This document shows, piece by piece, positions 1 to 8,800 of a stretch of 64,000 nucleotides of DNA (within the stretch, counting starts at the first letter, position 1; each line of letters opens with the position of its first letter). The stretch is from Micromonospora sp. C95 (GTDB lineage: Bacteria > Actinomycetota > Actinomycetes > Mycobacteriales > Micromonosporaceae): NCBI RefSeq assembly GCF_018070465.1, contig NZ_JAGPXT010000014.1, forward strand, positions 1 to 64,000, in the 5' to 3' direction. The translations under genes were made by a program, and so were the position numbers. Under the pieces are notes generated by a model. It made no database searches. It was not told the DNA's origin and saw only the letters and a program-made list of their open reading frames with translations.

Positions 1-2
1 GC

Positions 3-119
3 ACCGGGCCGCCCGTGGGTACGTCGCCTCGGCTCTACAACGCCTGGGGCTTGGTTGACCTCATTGCCCGAGGTGTCTCCACCAACTCCCGCCAGGCACT
101 CCTCGTTTCACCTCCCTGA
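3..119 (+). CDS. possible 3' end of a gene cut by the left edge
   Basis: A frame open from the window edge for 38 codons ends in TGA at 117-119. The residues are unremarkable and I recognise no family. It could be the tail of a gene starting outside the window or chance open frame, and the sequence cannot decide between them. Confidence 0.2.
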   Translation, partial: TGPPVGTSPRLYNAWGLVDLIARGVSTNSRQALLVSPP

Positions 120-226
120 AATGCCGCGAGCCGGGCGCTACGCGGCGTCCCGCCGAGTCAGCCCGGGTTCCTTACGGACGTGGCCGATGAGCGGATGCTG
201 TCCCGGTCAGGTGCTCGCAGGATTGC

Positions 227-1036
227 TTAGCCCGTCGGGGCGTCGGCCCGTTGAACGTCACCAAGCAGCAGGCGGGCACCGTGGCGAACAACGCTCCAGT
301 CGGTCTTTGGGGAGCGGTCAAGGTTCTTGGCAAGCCAATGCCGGCGGTCTTCGTGTTCCCGCCGCAATTGGATGAGGTCAAGGTCCGCGCCAGGTAGTCC
401 ACGGCGGTGTTCCAGCTCCTCGATCCGCTGTCCCATGGTGTCCATCAGCTCGCGGTTGAGGGTGTGCACGGCCTCAAGGTACGCGGTGGTCGGGACGCTG
501 AGCCGGACTGTGGGGTCGGCGGTGAAACCGATCTCGCCATCGTCCTCGTGCCGCCAATCCATGGTGATCTCGTCGCGATCGTTACGGGTGGTACGCCAGA
601 ACCGGATCTTGGGAGGATTGCGCAGGTAAAAGAAGTCGAGGTTGTGTTCGCCGTGCCAAATCGCGGCCGTGACGACTGGATGGTCGGGCACGTCCGCGTT
701 CCCGTCGTCAGTCCGTTCCTCATCTGGTTCGGCCACGAACTCGAGCGGGTCACACGTCCACTGCGCGGCGTCGGAGGCGATGAACGGCTGTAGATCGTCG
801 GGTATCGGCTCCAGCACTTCGGGAGTAAGGACAATGACGTCTTCCCAGAGCCGGGCCAGGTAGTAGTCGATGTAGGGATGCGGGTGAACTTGCCGGGTAC
901 GGCGCAGCAGCTCCTGCCTGCCTGCTTCGAGCCAGTACCAGCCCTCGGTGAGCCCGAACCAGTGGAGCCTCGGCTGGTCACTGCCCCACGGCGACACCTC
1001 GTCCAGTGGGTATAGCTCGAACCGGAACCTGATCAT
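227..1036 (-). CDS. DUF5984-like hypothetical protein
   Basis: A 269-aa soluble protein. I chose the ATG at 1036 because the family-like sequence begins there (MIRFRFELYPL, then SPWG and LHWF..TEGWYW). Codons upstream in the same frame are Arg/His-rich and belong to the neighbouring decayed gene read in another frame. The N-terminal pattern matches what I recall of DUF5984, a small actinobacterial family of unknown function. The C-terminal third is charged and helical. No catalytic motif or membrane segment is visible. It lies just downstream of a broken DUF6188-like gene on the same strand, so the two may once have been co-transcribed. Such small families often sit near polymorphic-toxin immunity genes, which is only a hint here. 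Confidence 0.7.
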   Translation of the reverse strand: MIRFRFELYPLDEVSPWGSDQPRLHWFGLTEGWYWLEAGRQELLRRTRQVHPHPYIDYYLARLWEDVIVLTPEVLEPIPDDLQPFIASDAAQWTCDPLEFVAEPDEERTDDGNADVPDHPVVTAAIWHGEHNLDFFYLRNPPKIRFWRTTRNDRDEITMDWRHEDDGEIGFTADPTVRLSVPTTAYLEAVHTLNRELMDTMGQRIEELEHRRGLPGADLDLIQLRREHEDRRHWLAKNLDRSPKTDWSVVRHGARLLLGDVQRADAPTG

Positions 1037-1104
1037 TGCGGCAGTATCCTTGACGTCCGGCGGTCGATGGAGAGCCCGGATCTGCCGCGATAACGTGTGC
1101 CTGA

Positions 1105-1480
1105 TCAAACGGGACGCCAGCGGCTCAGACGCCATGGCTCGCCAGTGGTGTACGGCTCTGGCTCGCCTGATACGGCCAGAGCAAGCCCGGAATCGGTGGT
1201 CAGGTGCAGCCCGCCGTCTTCGTCGATCCACGCGGTGTCGATCGTTGTGTTGTTGAGTGCCGCGGCTGTGGTCAGCCAACGGATGTCGTTCTCTACGCCG
1301 CCGCTGGTGGAGGTGGTTGCCTCGATGGTCCAGGAAGCGTCGATGTACAGGCGAGTCTCCTGGGCGGGTGCGGATCGGTTGTCGCAGAGCCCCGACGAAC
1401 GGCCATGTCTGCCGAACTCCGATCTCCACCACGAAGGAGCCCACGATCTGTTCTACATCCATGAGCACATGATTCTGCAC
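1105..1480 (-). pseudogene. DUF6188-like gene broken by a frameshift
   Basis: Reading down the reverse strand from 1480 or 1462, the frame gives MDVEQIVGSFVVEIG and reaches TWPFVG. In the adjacent frame the protein continues convincingly as GLCDNRSAPAQETRLYIDAS, then LNNTTIDTAWIDEDGGLHL, and ends in EPWRLSRWRPV and TGA at 1107-1105. The frame change falls at a run of four G (reverse-strand sense) near 1398. Removing one G restores a single reading frame of about 124 codons. The restored product resembles the DUF6188 family as I recall it. This is either a genuine one-base insertion or a homopolymer sequencing error. Confidence 0.55.
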
Positions 1481-1601
1481 CTGGTCACCGGCACACTGAT
1501 CTGCCGCAGACCGGGCGTTATCAAGCGGGAAAGACCTGCGGTGGGCGCTCGACGAGCGGTCGCGCCGACAATGCGATACGGCGATCCGCCGGGACGGTTG
1601 C

Positions 1602-2177
1602 TCACCGGCGACCCCCGAGAACGGCGTGGGTGACCACGCCGACGACGGCGATGGTCGCGGCGCAGGCAGCGGCCGAGGTGGTGGCGGCCGGCTGCAGCAT
1701 CCAGGTCAGGATCTCCTGGTACAGGTGCCCGCTCGCCGGCCCGGACAGGATCACCACGAGTGTCCACCCGACCGGGAGAAGCCAGGCCCACTGCGCACCC
1801 CAGACTGCTCCGACGGCGAGGAGCCCACCGATCCCGGCGGTGTTCCGGATCATCAGCGCCGCCGTCGCCAGCGGTTCGCCGGTCAGCGCCGGCGCCGCGG
1901 CGATGAGCGTCGCGGCAGCCATCACCGCCAGGATATGCGCGGCGCGGCGGGGCGGCCACGGGAGGGGTGCCGTCCGCTCCAACGCAGGATCGGCGCCGAC
2001 GAGCCCGGGCCCGAACGCGACGGTGGCGACGAGCGTCGACAACAACGCGACCGCGAGCCTGAGTCGCGGCTCCTCGGCCGTCTGGCCCAGCCACCACAAC
2101 ACGAGTACGCCGGCCGCCGCCGCCCCGGCGGCGGCGGGGACGCCCCGGCACCGCAGGTACAACGTGAGCCATCTCAT
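1602..2177 (-). CDS. small integral membrane protein of an ECF/ABC operon
   Basis: A 191-aa protein with about six hydrophobic segments and little soluble sequence. The start is ATG at 2177, overlapping the TGA of the upstream membrane-protein gene by 4 nt (ATGA), so translation is probably coupled. As the last gene of a five-gene operon (sigma factor, anti-sigma, ABC ATPase, membrane protein, this one), it is most simply a second membrane subunit of the ABC exporter. No family-specific motif is visible, so the role rests on position and hydrophobicity. Confidence 0.65.
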   Translation of the reverse strand: MRWLTLYLRCRGVPAAAGAAAAGVLVLWWLGQTAEEPRLRLAVALLSTLVATVAFGPGLVGADPALERTAPLPWPPRRAAHILAVMAAATLIAAAPALTGEPLATAALMIRNTAGIGGLLAVGAVWGAQWAWLLPVGWTLVVILSGPASGHLYQEILTWMLQPAATTSAAACAATIAVVGVVTHAVLGGRR

Positions 2178-3514
2178 GGGTGGTCACCGACCAGAAGGTC
2201 GAGCAGGTTCACCTCGGTGCAGGCCAGCGCCGCCCTCCGCAGCGCGGCGACGCGGTCCCGCTGCTCGGCCGCCGGGAACGCGCGAAGTGCCTGCCACGTC
2301 TGACGTGCCGCGTCGCGGTCCGGGCCGTCCGGTGGCGCACTGTCGGCCAGCCAGGCGGCCGCGGCCAGCCGCGCGACGCGGTTCGCCCGGGCCGCGTCGG
2401 TGTTTCCGATGGCGTACGCACACGGCCGGGTGCCCGCCCCGTCGAGGAGACGCCACCGCAACTCGTCGGGGGTTGCCTTCGCACCACCCCATGGCGCGAG
2501 CTCGAGTTCCACGAGCAGCACGTCCCTCGGCTGTGGTGTCGGCTGGGTCTCGTACCAGGATTCGGGTGTTTCGTGGACCGAGGTCGGTGCCTGCGGGAGC
2601 TTCGCCGACATCGTCGCGAGCGCCTGCCGTGCCGGATCCCGCAGTTCCGCCAGCGCGCTGGCGTGGACCCGGGTGACACACACCTCGGGCCCCGGTCCGG
2701 CGCTGCAGACCAGCGCGGCGGCCGCCGCGTCGGGTACCGGCAGCCGCTGCCGGCCGTCGGGGAGTATCGCCAGGGCCAGCACGGCCGCCACCACGGCGGG
2801 CAGGGCCGCCATCATCCGGGCGGTCCGGGTGGCGCAGAGGAAGCCGGCGAGCGCGCTCACCGCCAGGCCGACCAGCCAGACGGTGTGGGCGACGCTGACT
2901 CTGCCCAGCACCGTCACGAAGTCGCCCCAGAACCCGAACGGTGACGGAGTCAGCAGATGAACGATCTTCGGCACGTGGGCGTACCCCCGGTCGGTGATGG
3001 CGACGAGCGCCACTATGGCACCGACGACGGCGGTGGCGGGTGGGGTCAGGCGGAACGAGGCGAGCGCCCCGACGGTCATGCCCAGCCAGACGCCGGACAC
3101 CATCCACAGCACACCGACACCGGCTATCACGATGGACTGTCCCGGCAGGTAGCTCGCGTACGCCGCGACCTGGGCCGCGCCGCCGACGTACATCAGGACG
3201 TAGCCGGCGGCCCCGGCGAGCGCCATCGCCGTGGATGCCGGCAGCACCCGCTGCCACCGCGGACGGGCGGTCGCCGCGACCAGTTCCTCGGTGCGGCAGC
3301 GGCGGTCGCGGCCGGCCTGCCACGCGCCCAAGCCCAGCGCCATGGGCCAGAGGATGAACAGGTACTCCCGCTGCCAGAGCGCCAGCAGCATCCAGCGTCC
3401 CCCCCAACCGTTAAGGGCGACATAGAGCAGGGCGGTGCCGACCAGCGCGGCGCCCAGGGCAGTCCAGGGCGCCACCGACCGATGGATCTCGATGCGCAGG
3501 ATCCGACCGGTCAT
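2174..3514 (-). CDS. polytopic membrane protein, probable ABC-2-type transporter subunit
   Basis: A 446-aa protein. Residues 1-250 carry roughly seven transmembrane segments and begin with a basic-amphipathic stretch (MTGRILRIEIHRSVAPWTAL) typical of ABC-2 permeases. Residues 255-446 are mostly soluble and extracytoplasmic-looking, ending in a helical, Ala/Arg-rich tail. The ATG at 3514 overlaps the stop of the upstream ATPase gene by 4 nt, and the stop overlaps the next start by 4 nt. It should partner the ATPase encoded immediately upstream in moving an unknown substrate across the membrane. The large soluble tail is unusual for a plain permease. Confidence 0.65.
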   Translation of the reverse strand: MTGRILRIEIHRSVAPWTALGAALVGTALLYVALNGWGGRWMLLALWQREYLFILWPMALGLGAWQAGRDRRCRTEELVAATARPRWQRVLPASTAMALAGAAGYVLMYVGGAAQVAAYASYLPGQSIVIAGVGVLWMVSGVWLGMTVGALASFRLTPPATAVVGAIVALVAITDRGYAHVPKIVHLLTPSPFGFWGDFVTVLGRVSVAHTVWLVGLAVSALAGFLCATRTARMMAALPAVVAAVLALAILPDGRQRLPVPDAAAAALVCSAGPGPEVCVTRVHASALAELRDPARQALATMSAKLPQAPTSVHETPESWYETQPTPQPRDVLLVELELAPWGGAKATPDELRWRLLDGAGTRPCAYAIGNTDAARANRVARLAAAAWLADSAPPDGPDRDAARQTWQALRAFPAAEQRDRVAALRRAALACTEVNLLDLLVGDHP

Positions 3515-4335
3515 GCGGTGCGCTCCCCCGCCGCGCGGTGCCGGCGCAAGAGCTCGGTGTACCCGCGTTCGGCCGAACTGTCGCCCACCCCCTCGCGGCC
3601 CAGTCCCACCAGATCCGCCGGACCACCGTGGAACACCAGCCGACCCGCATCCATCAGCACCACGTTCGTGCAGGCAGCGACCACGTCCTCCACCAGGTGG
3701 GTGGAGACGACGACACAGGTGTGCTCGCCCAACTCGCGCAGCAGCGAGCGGAAGGCCAGCCGCTGCTCAGGATCGAGACCTACCGTGGGCTCATCCAGCA
3801 GCAGGATCTCCGGATCGTTGACGATCGCCTGCGCGATGCCGGCTCGCCGTACCATCCCACCGGACAGCGTCTTCATGCGTGAGTCGCCACGCTCGGCCAG
3901 GCTCACGCGTTCCAACGCACGCTGGACCGCGTCCGGGATGTCGGCCGCCGGCACCTCCTTCAGCCAGGCAAGGTATTCGACGAACTCCCGCACCGTGAAC
4001 CGGCCGTAGAACCCGAATTCCTGTGGAAGATAGCCGATCGACCGGCGCAACGTCCGCAGGTCGGGTCGTGCGTGCACGGGGTGACCGAGTAGTTCGAGCA
4101 CGCCGCCGGCCGGGCGCGACACGGTCGCGAGCGCCCGCATCAGCGTCGTCTTGCCGGCACCGTTGGGCCCGAGCAGCCCGTGCACGCCGTTGCCCATCGA
4201 CAGGTCAAGGCCATCGACGGCAAGGCGCCTGCCTGCTCGCACCCGAAGCTCCACCGCCCGGATCGCCCACGCGTATGTCGTCGGCGCCAGGAGGGCAGCA
4301 CTGATCCCTTTCCTCATTCCGTACCTTCTTCTCAT
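3511..4335 (-). CDS. ABC transporter ATP-binding protein
   Basis: A 274-aa ATPase. Walker A is GPNGAGKT at residues 56-63, followed by a Q-loop region (GYLPQEFGFYG), the signature LSGGM, Walker B ILLLDEPTVGLD and the H-loop STH. The start is ATG at 4335, sharing ATGA with the stop of the anti-sigma gene. Longer in-frame starts upstream run through that gene and were discarded. The YLPQ..GFYG style of Q-loop is common in ABC-2 exporters of the bacteriocin/antibiotic-resistance type. It presumably energises the two membrane proteins downstream. Substrate unknown. Confidence 0.88.
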   Translation of the reverse strand: MRRRYGMRKGISAALLAPTTYAWAIRAVELRVRAGRRLAVDGLDLSMGNGVHGLLGPNGAGKTTLMRALATVSRPAGGVLELLGHPVHARPDLRTLRRSIGYLPQEFGFYGRFTVREFVEYLAWLKEVPAADIPDAVQRALERVSLAERGDSRMKTLSGGMVRRAGIAQAIVNDPEILLLDEPTVGLDPEQRLAFRSLLRELGEHTCVVVSTHLVEDVVAACTNVVLMDAGRLVFHGGPADLVGLGREGVGDSSAERGYTELLRRHRAAGERTA

Positions 4336-5138
4336 CGGAACTCCGCGTAACCACTGCGACGAGGCAGGAGGACGAGAGCCACCACCACGGTCAGCGCCGC
4401 CCAGCCCGGCAGGGCGGCCTCGGTCAGCAGTACCGGCAGCCGGGCGGTGACGATGCTCGGTCCGACGACCACCGTGGCCCAGAGCAACGCCAGGCCCCAC
4501 GCCGCCCTCGGCAGGCCGACCACCTTGCCGAGCGCCAGCGCACACGCCGTGAACGCCAGGCAGGGCATCAACCAGCGCGCCGGGGATGCGCCGACCATCC
4601 AACCGGCCACCGCCAGCACCGGGATCACCACCACGAGCACGACCAGGGTTCGTCGCAGCACCATCCCGAGGCCAGCCCGGGCGGTCGCGACGACCAGTTC
4701 GTGGGCCGGATCGAGCCGCCGGGTCCAGGCGGTGGCGACCCCGAGGAGCGGCGCGACCGGAGCCAGGAGCACCACCAGCGACGGCGGTGCCGCACCCCGG
4801 TCGGCAACCGCCAGGTCGAACCCGAGCGCGACCAGCACCACCAGCACCGTCGTCACGAGCCAGGGAACCAACACGGGCGTCACCCACCGGGCGGACCGCG
4901 CAGGCATCCACCGGCGGCGGACAGTCGCCGGCTCGGCGGCGGACATCGCAGCGTCCACCTTCACCCAGACGGCGGCCAACAGCGCCATCGTGTCACCGTC
5001 GCTGGCGTCCGCCAGCCGACTCCGGCAGTCGGCACATTGCTCCAGGTGCGTCTCTATCGCCCACAGAACGTCCGGTGCGATGCCCGGATCACCGGCGGCA
5101 TAGCGGCCCAATGCCCGGACCGGGATGTGTGCGTTCAC
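4332..5138 (-). CDS. zinc-finger anti-sigma factor fused to a multi-pass membrane domain
   Basis: A 268-aa protein starting at GTG 5138, overlapping the sigma-factor stop by 4 nt. Residues 1-55 form a zf-HC2-type anti-sigma domain with the H-x3-C-x2-C ligand set (H31, C35, C38 in HLEQCADC). After residue 90 come about six hydrophobic helices, so the domain is tethered by a polytopic membrane part rather than the usual single helix. By family knowledge it should hold the neighbouring ECF sigma factor inactive at the membrane. Being co-transcribed with an ABC exporter, it may sense the substrate or the envelope state, which is inference. Confidence 0.78.
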   Translation of the reverse strand: MNAHIPVRALGRYAAGDPGIAPDVLWAIETHLEQCADCRSRLADASDGDTMALLAAVWVKVDAAMSAAEPATVRRRWMPARSARWVTPVLVPWLVTTVLVVLVALGFDLAVADRGAAPPSLVVLLAPVAPLLGVATAWTRRLDPAHELVVATARAGLGMVLRRTLVVLVVVIPVLAVAGWMVGASPARWLMPCLAFTACALALGKVVGLPRAAWGLALLWATVVVGPSIVTARLPVLLTEAALPGWAALTVVVALVLLPRRSGYAEFR

Positions 5139-5674
5139 GACAACGCCTCCCGCAGTGCCAGTCGCGCACGACGGGCGCGAGTCTTCACGGTTCCCTCCGG
5201 AAGACCGAGCATGAGCGCGGTCTCCCGGACCGAAAGTCCGTCCAACACCAGGGCGTGCAGCACCTGGCGCAGCTCCGGTGCCAGCCGGCGCAGAGCATCA
5301 CCCATGTCGTCGCCGATCGCGCCGGCCAGCACCACATCCTCCGCCGCCGGCGAGTCCTCCAGCGCCAGCGGCAGCGGCACCGCCTGGGAATCCCTCGCGC
5401 GTCGCCGAAACCCGTCGACGAGCCGCCGCGCCGCGATCGACCACAGCCAGCCGACTGCGCTACCGGCACTCATACCGGCGTAGGAGTCGGCGGCCCGCCA
5501 CACCGCGAGATACGTCTCCTGGATGACATCAGCGATCAGGTCGTCGTCCGCGCAGCGACGGCGGAGACGAAAGAGCAACCACGGAGACGTCCGGCGGTAC
5601 AGTTCGTCGAACGCCGCGCCGTCGCCACGCGCGATCCGCCGCAGCAACTCCCCTTCGTCTTCCCTCACGTCCAT
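5135..5674 (-). CDS. ECF RNA polymerase sigma factor
   Basis: A 179-aa sigma-70 family protein of ECF size. Region 2 covers about residues 20-80 (FDELYRR...DVIQETYLAVWR) and region 4 the last 55 residues (LSVRETALMLGLPEGTVKTR, a helix-turn-helix). I chose the ATG at 5674 (MDVREDEGELLRRI) because it opens directly into region 2. The 37 upstream in-frame codons are hydrophobic and unlike this family. It is the first gene of the operon, followed by its likely anti-sigma factor with a 4-nt overlap. It probably autoregulates the operon, but I could not pick out -35/-10 elements confidently. Confidence 0.85.
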   Translation of the reverse strand: MDVREDEGELLRRIARGDGAAFDELYRRTSPWLLFRLRRRCADDDLIADVIQETYLAVWRAADSYAGMSAGSAVGWLWSIAARRLVDGFRRRARDSQAVPLPLALEDSPAAEDVVLAGAIGDDMGDALRRLAPELRQVLHALVLDGLSVRETALMLGLPEGTVKTRARRARLALREALS

Positions 5675-6064
5675 ACAGACGCCGACCACCAAGATCAGGT
5701 TCTCGTCACGGGCACCAGCGTAACCGCCAATCTCGGCTGCTACGGCGGCGAGCAGCACGCAAGAGTGGCGTTGATAACCACTCACATCCTGCTGATCTTC
5801 GGCAGGCGCACCGCGCTCTGCGACGGCTGGTGCAGGCTGGTGCGCTACACCTCACGCCGGGCGGGATCATGATCGTGGATCATCGGCATCTCGATTTCTT
5901 CCTCGACCACCATGAGGGCACACCACCGGTGCAATGAACTCTTCTGCCGCCGTCCGGACGTCACAGCCCGTGACGGAGGAACGGCGGCGGCAGGCGCGGT
6001 CGTAGCGGATGTCAGCGCGTTCGATCATGCCGAGGACTTCGCGCCCTGATCTATTGGGGAATGC
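5675..6064. other. intergenic stretch with no recognised gene
   Basis: This holds the promoter region of the sigma-factor operon. Near 5871-5924 a short plus-strand frame (MIVDHRHLDFFLDHHEG) stops after about 18 codons and may be debris. A long reverse-strand open frame (to 6691) crosses the stretch, but its residues look random. Confidence 0.4.
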
Positions 6065-7171
6065 ATGGTCGTCGAGGACCGTCTCGCGCGTCTTCTCATA
6101 AGAGCGGACGACGACCTTGTCGCTGGGTTGGTGACGTGCTGCATCTCGGTCGGCGTTGGCCCAAGCGACCTGCGCGAGAGTGCGTCGTCGACCGGGTCCG
6201 GCGCCAGCGATGATGTGAGCGTGTCCCCGAATCAGAAACCCTCCACCGAGAAGCTGGTCCCGGTCCGCCCACACGGCGGGGCTGGACGTTTCCGATCCCG
6301 CGCCGTCGACGTTGACGACCGCACGGTTGCTGCCCTGCTTGCCTATCACGCGCTTATCGAGATCCGCTCGTCGGCCGGGAAAGCACGCCGGCAGCCGGGA
6401 ACTGCCTCCACCGACGAGGTTCTCGAACGAGTCCGGTTCTTGGCGGACCTGACGCACAACCTGCCCTTGATCGCCCGCCCGCAAGGCAGATGGCGACCTT
6501 CTCGCCCGGGGCTTATCAGCCGGCGAGACCGGGCGATGCAGACCCGGCCGATGAGCTGGACCTGGAACACCACCGGAGAACAGGGGCGGAAGTGGATGCT
6601 GCGCCACATCGCCCAAGCCGGATACCAGTGGACACCGCCTCCCCCGCTCCCGACGCCCCGCAAGGATGCTGCTGCCTGGAACCTTCGACAAGGATTACGT
6701 GTCCTGGCCGGCTGGCCCGTCCGTACCCCACCCGGTCGGCAGCCCCTTCCCCGGCAGGCCCGGATACTCAAGGCCCTCAACCGCGACCAGATGTACGCCC
6801 TGTACGAGGAGGCGGGCAGGCGGCGGCTCGGGATGGGATCCGCAAGCCCCGAGTTTCGGGCACACCTGGACCCGAATACCCCGCACTACCTTTTCCCCGA
6901 CCCGGCCAACTACTACTGGCCCGGCAAGGACCACCCCTGGTGGGAATGCCGCGTGCTCCTACGCATGGTCGACGGCGAGCAAATCACCGGCTCACTGGCT
7001 GTTCTCCCGGAAACGTTCACGGCACTGCCATCGACCGTGCCCGGGATACGGCAACGCCGACTCGCGATGACTGCTCGGATGCTTGAGCGGGACTACTACC
7101 TCTGGTCGAGGGACCACGCCGAGGACTGCTCGCCGCAACGGTGCGGCTATCCCGCCGAGCCAACCGCGTAG
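6065..7171 (+). CDS. hypothetical protein, N-terminus uncertain
   Basis: A 368-aa frame. From about residue 82 (DDRTVAALLAYHALIEIR) to the end the composition is that of a real soluble protein, rich in Trp and aromatics (MSWTWNTTGEQG, HYLFPDPANYYWPGKD, PWWECRVLLRM) with a late C-x4-C pair (CSPQRC). I recall similar uncharacterised proteins in other actinomycetes but can assign no function. The first 80 residues are low-quality (Ser/Gly/Val-rich) and may be read-through of unrelated DNA, so the true gene could start near 6300 without an obvious ATG or GTG, or could have lost its native 5' end. It lies in a decayed accessory region. Confidence 0.5.
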   Translation: MVVEDRLARLLIRADDDLVAGLVTCCISVGVGPSDLRESASSTGSGASDDVSVSPNQKPSTEKLVPVRPHGGAGRFRSRAVDVDDRTVAALLAYHALIEIRSSAGKARRQPGTASTDEVLERVRFLADLTHNLPLIARPQGRWRPSRPGLISRRDRAMQTRPMSWTWNTTGEQGRKWMLRHIAQAGYQWTPPPPLPTPRKDAAAWNLRQGLRVLAGWPVRTPPGRQPLPRQARILKALNRDQMYALYEEAGRRRLGMGSASPEFRAHLDPNTPHYLFPDPANYYWPGKDHPWWECRVLLRMVDGEQITGSLAVLPETFTALPSTVPGIRQRRLAMTARMLERDYYLWSRDHAEDCSPQRCGYPAEPTA

Positions 7172-7320
7172 TAGCTCCGCCCGTCAACGGCGAGTCGCCA
7201 CATTCGCGCGATCGACACGCTCATCTGGCCATCTGCGTTCAGTGAGTGGGCGTGGCGTCCGGACGTTCTGACGATGGCCCGGACGTTGATGAGGGCATCA
7301 GGCAAGGCATCCCGGCTGCC

Positions 7321-7788
7321 GTGAGTGATGGATACATCCGTCTGATTCCGACGGACGTGAACTGGCAGCCCACCCTCGAGGCCGCCGCCGCGGCCGTGGC
7401 CTACGTCGCTCGGCTGTTCTCCGGTCCCGACGACGACGTCGAGCATGTCGACCACGAGTTCTACGACAACGTCACGCTGATCGACGCCGGCGGGAACACC
7501 ACGAGGATCACGTGCTCGTGCTGCCTCGCGGAGATCGATATGGAGTGGTTCTACGATCTGATCGAGGAGAGCGGCGAGAGTTTCGACAACCTGGATGCGA
7601 CGGTGCCGTGCTGCGCTGCGGTCACCTCCCTGGTCGCGCTTCGCTACGACTGGCCGGTCGGCTTCGCCCGATTCGAGGTATGCGCCATGAACCCGACTCG
7701 CGCGAAGTACGAGCTCGATGCCCGGGAACTCGCCGACGTGGCCACCCTTCTCGGCCACCCTGTCACGCAGATCCTTGCCCACTACTGA
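7321..7788 (+). CDS. Cys-rich conserved hypothetical protein, paralogue of the gene at 7871-8323
   Basis: A 155-aa protein. I chose GTG at 7321 because its N-terminus (VSDGYIRLIPTDVNW) then aligns with that of the convergent neighbour (VSESLLRVVPTVPDW). Shared landmarks are a C-x-x-C or CSCC cluster in mid-protein, FDNLDATVPCCAA with a CC pair, YDWPVGFARFE, a segment rich in acidic residues, and a C-terminus ending in HY. Four cysteines in two pairs suggest a metal-binding or structural site. No family name is known to me. The paralogue lies 82 bp downstream on the opposite strand. Confidence 0.65.
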   Translation: MSDGYIRLIPTDVNWQPTLEAAAAAVAYVARLFSGPDDDVEHVDHEFYDNVTLIDAGGNTTRITCSCCLAEIDMEWFYDLIEESGESFDNLDATVPCCAAVTSLVALRYDWPVGFARFEVCAMNPTRAKYELDARELADVATLLGHPVTQILAHY

Positions 7789-7870
7789 TCGGGCGGCTGC
7801 GTAGTCCTTCAAGACTCGATCGAGTGCACTGTCATGCCGCCGAGCGGGCGTCGTTGCCTGCGGTGCTCCG

Positions 7871-8323
7871 TCAGTAGTGACTGAAGACCTGGCGAACCGT
7901 GATGCCAAGCACGGTCGACACTTGCGCTGCCTCGTCGGGCGACAACCAGCCACGGCCTGGATCGCGAACCTGAAGTTCGAATCGCGCAAAGGCGGCTGGC
8001 CAGGAGTACTCCAAGTCGTTTAGCGAAACGGTGGCACTGCAGCACGGTGTCACGGCATCCAATGTCGCAAAGCGAGTGGCATAGGCATCGTCCATGCGCT
8101 CCTGCCACCAGTCGGAATCCAGCGAAGCCGCGCAGACCGGGCAGCCGACTGCCTCGAAGTTGACGCCCTGGTCGATGAACGTAACGTCGGCGTACCGGCA
8201 GGCGACCAGCTCTCCCGCGTCCGGACACATCGCCGAGACGACCTCGGCCGCAGCATCCACGGCGTCCTCGGCCGGCACCCAATCTGGCACGGTCGGCACG
8301 ACACGAAGGAGACTTTCACTCAC
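7871..8323 (-). CDS. Cys-rich conserved hypothetical protein, paralogue of the gene at 7321-7788
   Basis: A 150-aa protein read from GTG at 8323; the alternative ATG at 8365 adds 14 residues not shared with the paralogue. It carries FIDQGVNFEAVGCPVCAAS (a CPVC knuckle), then FATLDAVTPCCSA, YSWPAAFARFELQ, EAAQVSTVLG and a C-terminal SHY. These match the convergent neighbour nearly block for block, so the pair arose by duplication. The spacing CxxC ... CC hints at zinc binding. Function unknown; an actinobacterial immunity- or adaptor-type role is conceivable but unsupported. Confidence 0.65.
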   Translation of the reverse strand: MSESLLRVVPTVPDWVPAEDAVDAAAEVVSAMCPDAGELVACRYADVTFIDQGVNFEAVGCPVCAASLDSDWWQERMDDAYATRFATLDAVTPCCSATVSLNDLEYSWPAAFARFELQVRDPGRGWLSPDEAAQVSTVLGITVRQVFSHY

Positions 8324-8553
8324 GCCCGTATCCTGTACCAGCTGACGCCAAGCCGATATCCGCACATGCCGCAGATCGGGCGTTGCGGTACGTGACCGAG
8401 GACAGCAGAGCCTGGCGCGCGGTCGTGCCGAAGAGCGTGCATCCGATTCAAGAATGCCCTGATCGGCCGCAGCTACTCACCGTCAGCGAACTCTGTCCGG
8501 CACCGCCTGACGCCACCGACCGATCACGACGGGATGTGCACCGGAGGGCCATT

Positions 8554-8703
8554 GTGAATTTCTTCGATCGGATTCCACGGCCGGCCGCCGAGCCCGAGCC
8601 GGAGCAGCCGCCCCGGCCCGCCTGGATGAAGCCGGCGGATCTGCCCGGCGGCGGTACCCCGGCATGTCGACCCGGTGCCTGTGGCTTGCCGCTGCCTTGC
8701 TAG
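8554..8703 (+). pseudogene. truncated start of an actinobacterial hypothetical protein
   Basis: GTG at 8554, preceded by GGAGGG, begins VNFFDRIPRPAAEPEPEQPP and runs into RPAWMKP, an N-terminus I recall from longer Streptomyces/Micromonospora hypothetical proteins. After about residue 32 the sequence loses family character (Gly/Pro/Cys) and stops at residue 49. It is best read as a 5' remnant whose body has been deleted. Confidence 0.4.
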
Positions 8704-8747
8704 CCGGAGACATCGCCCTCTGCGGCCCGCGGGCGCCATCGCCTGAT

Positions 8748-8761
8748 CCGCTTGCAAGCGG
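8748..8761. promoter_or_regulatory. 14-bp perfect palindrome, candidate operator
   Basis: CCGCTTGCAAGCGG is perfectly self-complementary and lies 39 bp upstream of the ATG of the MetE-like gene. Size and position suit an operator for a dimeric repressor; the CTTGCAAG core is typical of LacI- or TetR-type sites. The regulator is not identifiable here. Confidence 0.4.
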
Positions 8762-8800
8762 TAGCGTATCGAGCGGGGTAATTCCACGGAAGGATCAACG

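Noticed and set aside
5867..6691. A 274-codon reverse-strand open frame
   Set aside because: Considered as a transposase or regulator relic, but no conserved motif was found and it overlaps a better plus-strand gene.
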